This document shows, piece after piece, positions 61,049 through 64,000 of a stretch of 64,000 nucleotides of DNA. The notes beneath the pieces are model-generated. The model was not told the DNA's origin, searched no databases, and worked only from the letters and a program-made list of their open reading frames with translations. The stretch is from JAVBNT01 sp031551355. GTDB lineage: Bacteria; Vulcanimicrobiota; CADAWZ01. Position 1 is the first letter of the stretch. Each line of letters starts with the position of its first letter. The DNA is taken from contig JAVBNT010000010.1 in the NCBI GenBank assembly GCA_031551355.1, forward strand, positions 102,417 through 166,416, given 5' to 3'. Made by a program: the position numbers and the translations under genes.

Positions 61049-63631
61049 ATGAAACGCATGACATTATGGAGCTGCTTTATGGCATTATGCTTTATGCTCT
61101 CTGTCTTTTTGACAGGCTGTGGAGCTGATTCCATGGATCTTGGAGGCGGAGGCGGTCCCACCCCGAATCCGACTGAGGATCCGAAAACAATCACTGGTAA
61201 AATAGTCGGAAAGGTCACCGATGCGACAACAGGCCTGCCGATTTCCGAAGTTACCGTCAGCGGCGGCGGTGCCAACACCGTCACGACTCCGGACGGAGCT
61301 TACACGCTTACACCAATCGAAGGCAATCGCAAAATAGCCTTCACCGCCCAGAATTATGAGTATAAAGAAGTAGAAATCAACGTCGTTGCCAACCAGACAC
61401 AAACTCTGGATGTATCACTTAAAAGCTATCTTGGTTATCTTACCGGCAGAATAACCGACAACTTAAGCGGCATCCTCGAAAATGTTAAAGTAACGGCTTA
61501 CCTTAACGGGGTTCAGGTAGGAGAATCAGTAACAACTGACGCTTCCGGCGCTTACACGCTTGGAGTCACCCCCGGTATCTATACGATAGTATACGAAAAA
61601 AGACCATACCAGACAATTACCGTCGACAATGTGGTGCTGACGATGAACCAGCAGGCTACGGCAAATCAGCAGATGCAGCCGTCCGGAAACATCTGGGGCT
61701 TTGTGCGTTACAGTGAAAGCGGAGCTTTCGGAGTTCCCGGTGTAAAATGCGAATTGACTTCCGGAGGAAGCGTAGTTGCAACCTCAACAACGGAGGCCGA
61801 CGGCTTCTATTCATTTGACATGCCGACAACAGCCGCCAACTACACGGTGGAATACACACCGTTGGCAGCAAGCGGATACTACAAAATAGGCGGAGCAAAT
61901 GCTACATCCCAACCGGCAAACTTCCTCGGAGGAAACAACCTTTTAGAGCTGCCGAGAGTATCCTATATAGCTCCAACTTTCAAAGTTTCAGGAACATATA
62001 CCAACAGTTCCTATTGGGCCAGCCTTCAGGGAGAACCTAAACCGCCTATGTATACAACTACAGTATATATCGGCAGAGTCGGAGATAAAGAAAATGTAGT
62101 AGGTTTCTCACAGATTGATTTTACAGATCCTAACAACTATGTCTTGACAATTCCGCAGGGAACGCTTATGCAGCCCGGATCATATACATTCTGGTTTGGC
62201 GGCAATCCCAATGGAGCCGAAGATGATGTCGCCCATATAGACCTCGTTGTTACTCCCGGTGTGGACATAAACAATGCCAACGTCACGGCATATGCGCCTA
62301 CAGGCATCATTACACGTGTCAAAAACGAAAACGATCAGTATGTATATAACAGCCATATCAGAATCGGTATATACGATATGGCTGGCAACCCTGTTGCCAG
62401 AGGTTCAAAAGCTAGCTACTGGGGTAGCATGCACGGCGACGGTCTTGCCAAAATAAAACCGGATAGCAGAGAAGTAACGTCAAACCTTTCGTGGTTCTCT
62501 CACAATCTTGCGGCAAATACCAATTATCTTGTAGTTATTTTTGACATAACAAGAGAGTACAGTCCAAGTGTAACCCCGCTAACTCTCGCACCTGTTTATA
62601 TTAAAGAAAACTATTATATGGGTGAAATAAAACTGCAGAAAAGAGACCCTGTCAATGTAACGCTGACGGTAAGCGGACTGCTCCAGCAGGCGAGAAAAGA
62701 CAATCCTACTATTGACGTCCCGCAGGGACAATGGATTGGATTATATCCAGCAACAGATGACGGAAAACCTGTATTAAGCAACCTTTTGGCCAGCACTCAG
62801 GTAACGAATACCAGCCAGTTCTCCAACTTCAAGTTTGAAGTTACCAATGTTCAGAACAATGCGGTACTTGGCTACAGCGACCTAGGGTCAACTCCTTCAA
62901 AAAGACTTTACACAAAACTGGCTATCTGCAGACATATCGACAGCACCCATAACGACAACAGTTATCCGGCAGCTATTGCAGACGCCACAATTGACTATAC
63001 AGAAAACGTCAAATTAGGTACCAGAACAATCGGACAGCAACATGAAACCACCGTAATCAGCGTGTCTCCGGCAGCTCTGACACTTGAGTATAATGATACA
63101 AGTACAGTCACAGTGGCAAACGTAGGCGCAAATGCCGTATGGCAGGTAACAACTTATCCAACCTGGCTGACAGTTACATATAACAGAAATTCGTCCAATA
63201 ACACGGGAACTGTTACTTTCAGAGCAAACACAGCGAATACAGATGTACAAAGACAGGGCAACATCGTGATTGACGCCGGCGCAGGAGTCACCGCCAATAT
63301 AGCGGTAACTCAAAAAGGAGTGCCTACCTTAAAACTAACAACACCGGCGCAGAACCCATTAAATATTGCCTTCGATGATGTGATTGTTCATCAGATCAAT
63401 ATCACTTCCAATGTCGAGTGGACAGCAACAATTACGGCAGGCTCCACATGGCTTGAGTTAGATACGACGCGTTTGCAGGATAATAACGGCAACGTAAGAA
63501 TCAGAGCCACATCTTCGAACCCATCGGGAACTCCAAGTGATCCTCGTACGGGAACAGTTACCATCACCCCGCCCGCAGGTCTGGGATTAACGCCGATCGT
63601 TATTACCGTCACTCAGGCTTCCCAGAATTAA
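61049..63631 (+). CDS. Large lipoprotein with carboxypeptidase-regulatory-like and BACON domains
   Basis: A surface-type lipoprotein of 860 residues. The signal peptide ends in LTGCG with acylated Cys24, followed by a Gly/Pro linker. Residues 50-130 (GKIVGKVTDATTGLPISEVT) and 130-215 (GYLTGRITDNLSGILENVKV) are carboxypeptidase-D regulatory-like beta domains. A third is at ~215-300 (GNIWGFVRYSESGAFGVPGV). Two tandem BACON domains end the protein (VSPAALTLEYNDTSTVTVAN, WQVTTYPTWLTVTY; then LNIAFDDVIVHQINITSNVE, GSTWLELDTT). BACON domains are thought to bind carbohydrate or act as spacers. AGGAGGTG precedes the ATG. It is monocistronic. Confidence 0.86.
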   Translation: MKRMTLWSCFMALCFMLSVFLTGCGADSMDLGGGGGPTPNPTEDPKTITGKIVGKVTDATTGLPISEVTVSGGGANTVTTPDGAYTLTPIEGNRKIAFTAQNYEYKEVEINVVANQTQTLDVSLKSYLGYLTGRITDNLSGILENVKVTAYLNGVQVGESVTTDASGAYTLGVTPGIYTIVYEKRPYQTITVDNVVLTMNQQATANQQMQPSGNIWGFVRYSESGAFGVPGVKCELTSGGSVVATSTTEADGFYSFDMPTTAANYTVEYTPLAASGYYKIGGANATSQPANFLGGNNLLELPRVSYIAPTFKVSGTYTNSSYWASLQGEPKPPMYTTTVYIGRVGDKENVVGFSQIDFTDPNNYVLTIPQGTLMQPGSYTFWFGGNPNGAEDDVAHIDLVVTPGVDINNANVTAYAPTGIITRVKNENDQYVYNSHIRIGIYDMAGNPVARGSKASYWGSMHGDGLAKIKPDSREVTSNLSWFSHNLAANTNYLVVIFDITREYSPSVTPLTLAPVYIKENYYMGEIKLQKRDPVNVTLTVSGLLQQARKDNPTIDVPQGQWIGLYPATDDGKPVLSNLLASTQVTNTSQFSNFKFEVTNVQNNAVLGYSDLGSTPSKRLYTKLAICRHIDSTHNDNSYPAAIADATIDYTENVKLGTRTIGQQHETTVISVSPAALTLEYNDTSTVTVANVGANAVWQVTTYPTWLTVTYNRNSSNNTGTVTFRANTANTDVQRQGNIVIDAGAGVTANIAVTQKGVPTLKLTTPAQNPLNIAFDDVIVHQINITSNVEWTATITAGSTWLELDTTRLQDNNGNVRIRATSSNPSGTPSDPRTGTVTITPPAGLGLTPIVITVTQASQN

Positions 63632-63655
63632 AGGAAACCTTTAGGTAATATCAAT

Positions 63656-63692
63656 AAAAAATCCGCCTCTTGTTTTGAGAGGCGGATTTTTT
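63656..63692 (+). terminator. Terminator of the BACON lipoprotein gene
   Basis: AAAAATCCGCCTCT pairs with AGAGGCGGATTTTT around TGTTTTG, giving a 14-bp stem and a T run. It lies 25 bases after the stop codon. Confidence 0.92.
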
Positions 63693-64000
63693 AATTGTAA
63701 TTGTCAAACCAAACGCCACATATACCATATAATTCAATTGCATTTTATATGTAAGCGTCGTAAGCGTCAAACCAAAGACACATTGAATAGTTATGCGAAT
63801 TCTCCTAAAATTGGATAGTAAGTAGGTTTGACATTTCTGTTGCTTTTCGACTTTCCTTACAGATATTCTGTCGGCGGCAAATCCCGATGCCGCCTTCTTC
63901 ATAACTGTAAGGAAATGACTGTCATTCAACTCTATTCAGCTTTTCGAGTCTGTTGCGGAGCTTATTTGGTTTTTTCGACAAAACTTCTACACGTGTGCCA
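63693..64000. other. Intergenic region with repeats at the right edge
   Basis: TGTCAAACCAAACGCCACAT (63702 onward) and a second GTCAAACCAAAGACACAT (63766 onward) form a short direct repeat around ACATATA/TATATGT palindromic sequence. The region then contains the dispersed repeat listed next. No gene with a credible ribosome-binding site is seen. Confidence 0.5.
63821..63957 (-). repeat. Dispersed ~125-bp repeat with short conserved peptide, copy 2
   Basis: The reverse complement matches 42979-43102: CTCGAAAAGCT, GGCGGCATCGGGATTTGC and GTCGAAAA. From the ATG at 63902 it reads MKKAASGFAADRISVRKVEK, 16 of 20 residues identical to the other copy. The frame then diverges. Confidence 0.6.

Noticed and set aside
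63651..63929. A 92-codon minus-strand frame at the right edge
   Set aside because: Only the first ~28 codons match another sequence in the window, and that match is part of a DNA repeat. It also crosses the terminator of the BACON gene, so it is unlikely to be a gene.
1..64000. tRNA, rRNA or riboswitch genes
   Set aside because: I looked for T-arm-like GGTTCGAATCC sequences, rRNA core sequences and common riboswitch cores and found none I could support; a covariance search would be needed to exclude small RNAs.

Overview
The window looks like part of a chromosome from a Gram-negative, probably anaerobic or microaerophilic bacterium of a poorly sampled lineage. Envelope genes point to an outer membrane: a TolC-type channel, a MacAB-type exporter, a LolA-like protein, lipoproteins, and PBP1C paired with alpha-2-macroglobulin. 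Shine-Dalgarno sequences are strong (GGAGG or GAGGT), TTG and GTG starts are frequent, and base composition is moderately AT-rich. There is no rRNA, tRNA, phage or transposase gene that I can recognise, so the phylum cannot be fixed from this window.

Layout. 1-5.1 kb: 5' end of mutY (running off the left edge), a cyclase-family hydrolase, a subtilase without a visible signal peptide, a small secreted protein, and agmatinase. 5.1-13.4 kb: pbpC with its upstream alpha-2-macroglobulin lipoprotein. 13.5-16.8 kb: a secreted Tyr/Pro-rich protein, a decayed tandem copy of it, and a beta-helix lipoprotein. 16.8-22.1 kb: an organophosphate transporter and a DTW enzyme on the plus strand, facing an operon for MATE, Fe-S aldo/keto reductase and a zinc-ribbon protein. 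22.2-25.5 kb: a small membrane protein, an ATP-grasp ligase and a DUF4143 ATPase flanked by inverted ~200-bp repeats.

25.8-33.7 kb is the most unusual coding region: four tandem paralogues of an unrecognised two-TM membrane protein with an internal duplication, followed in the same operon by a DUF2339 multi-pass protein. 33.7-39.7 kb: a tolC-macA-macB-type export operon ending in an S-component-like membrane protein with a possible decayed copy. 39.9-42.6 kb: two tandem ADP-glucose pyrophosphorylase genes, one with altered active-site motifs.

43.2-54.8 kb is a long co-directional minus-strand run: YedF-like, polyprenol-phosphate glycosyltransferase, HtrA protease, an arginyl-tRNA synthetase-like protein that lacks the HIGH motif, a small protein, an MBL-fold hydrolase, dnaE, a 36-codon ORF, a degenerate GGDEF protein, and an MFS exporter with a TetR regulator that has a double operator. 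55-64 kb: LolA-like protein, a MalK-type ATPase, ROK kinase, tyrS, a secreted protein and a large BACON-domain lipoprotein.

The intergenic DNA is rich in small palindromic, MITE-like repeats of at least five families. One copy (55.86-56.18 kb) appears to have been split by a second element with perfect 15-bp terminal inverted repeats. The best candidates for something undescribed are the four-paralogue/DUF2339 operon, the HIGH-less ArgRS-like protein and the nested repeats.
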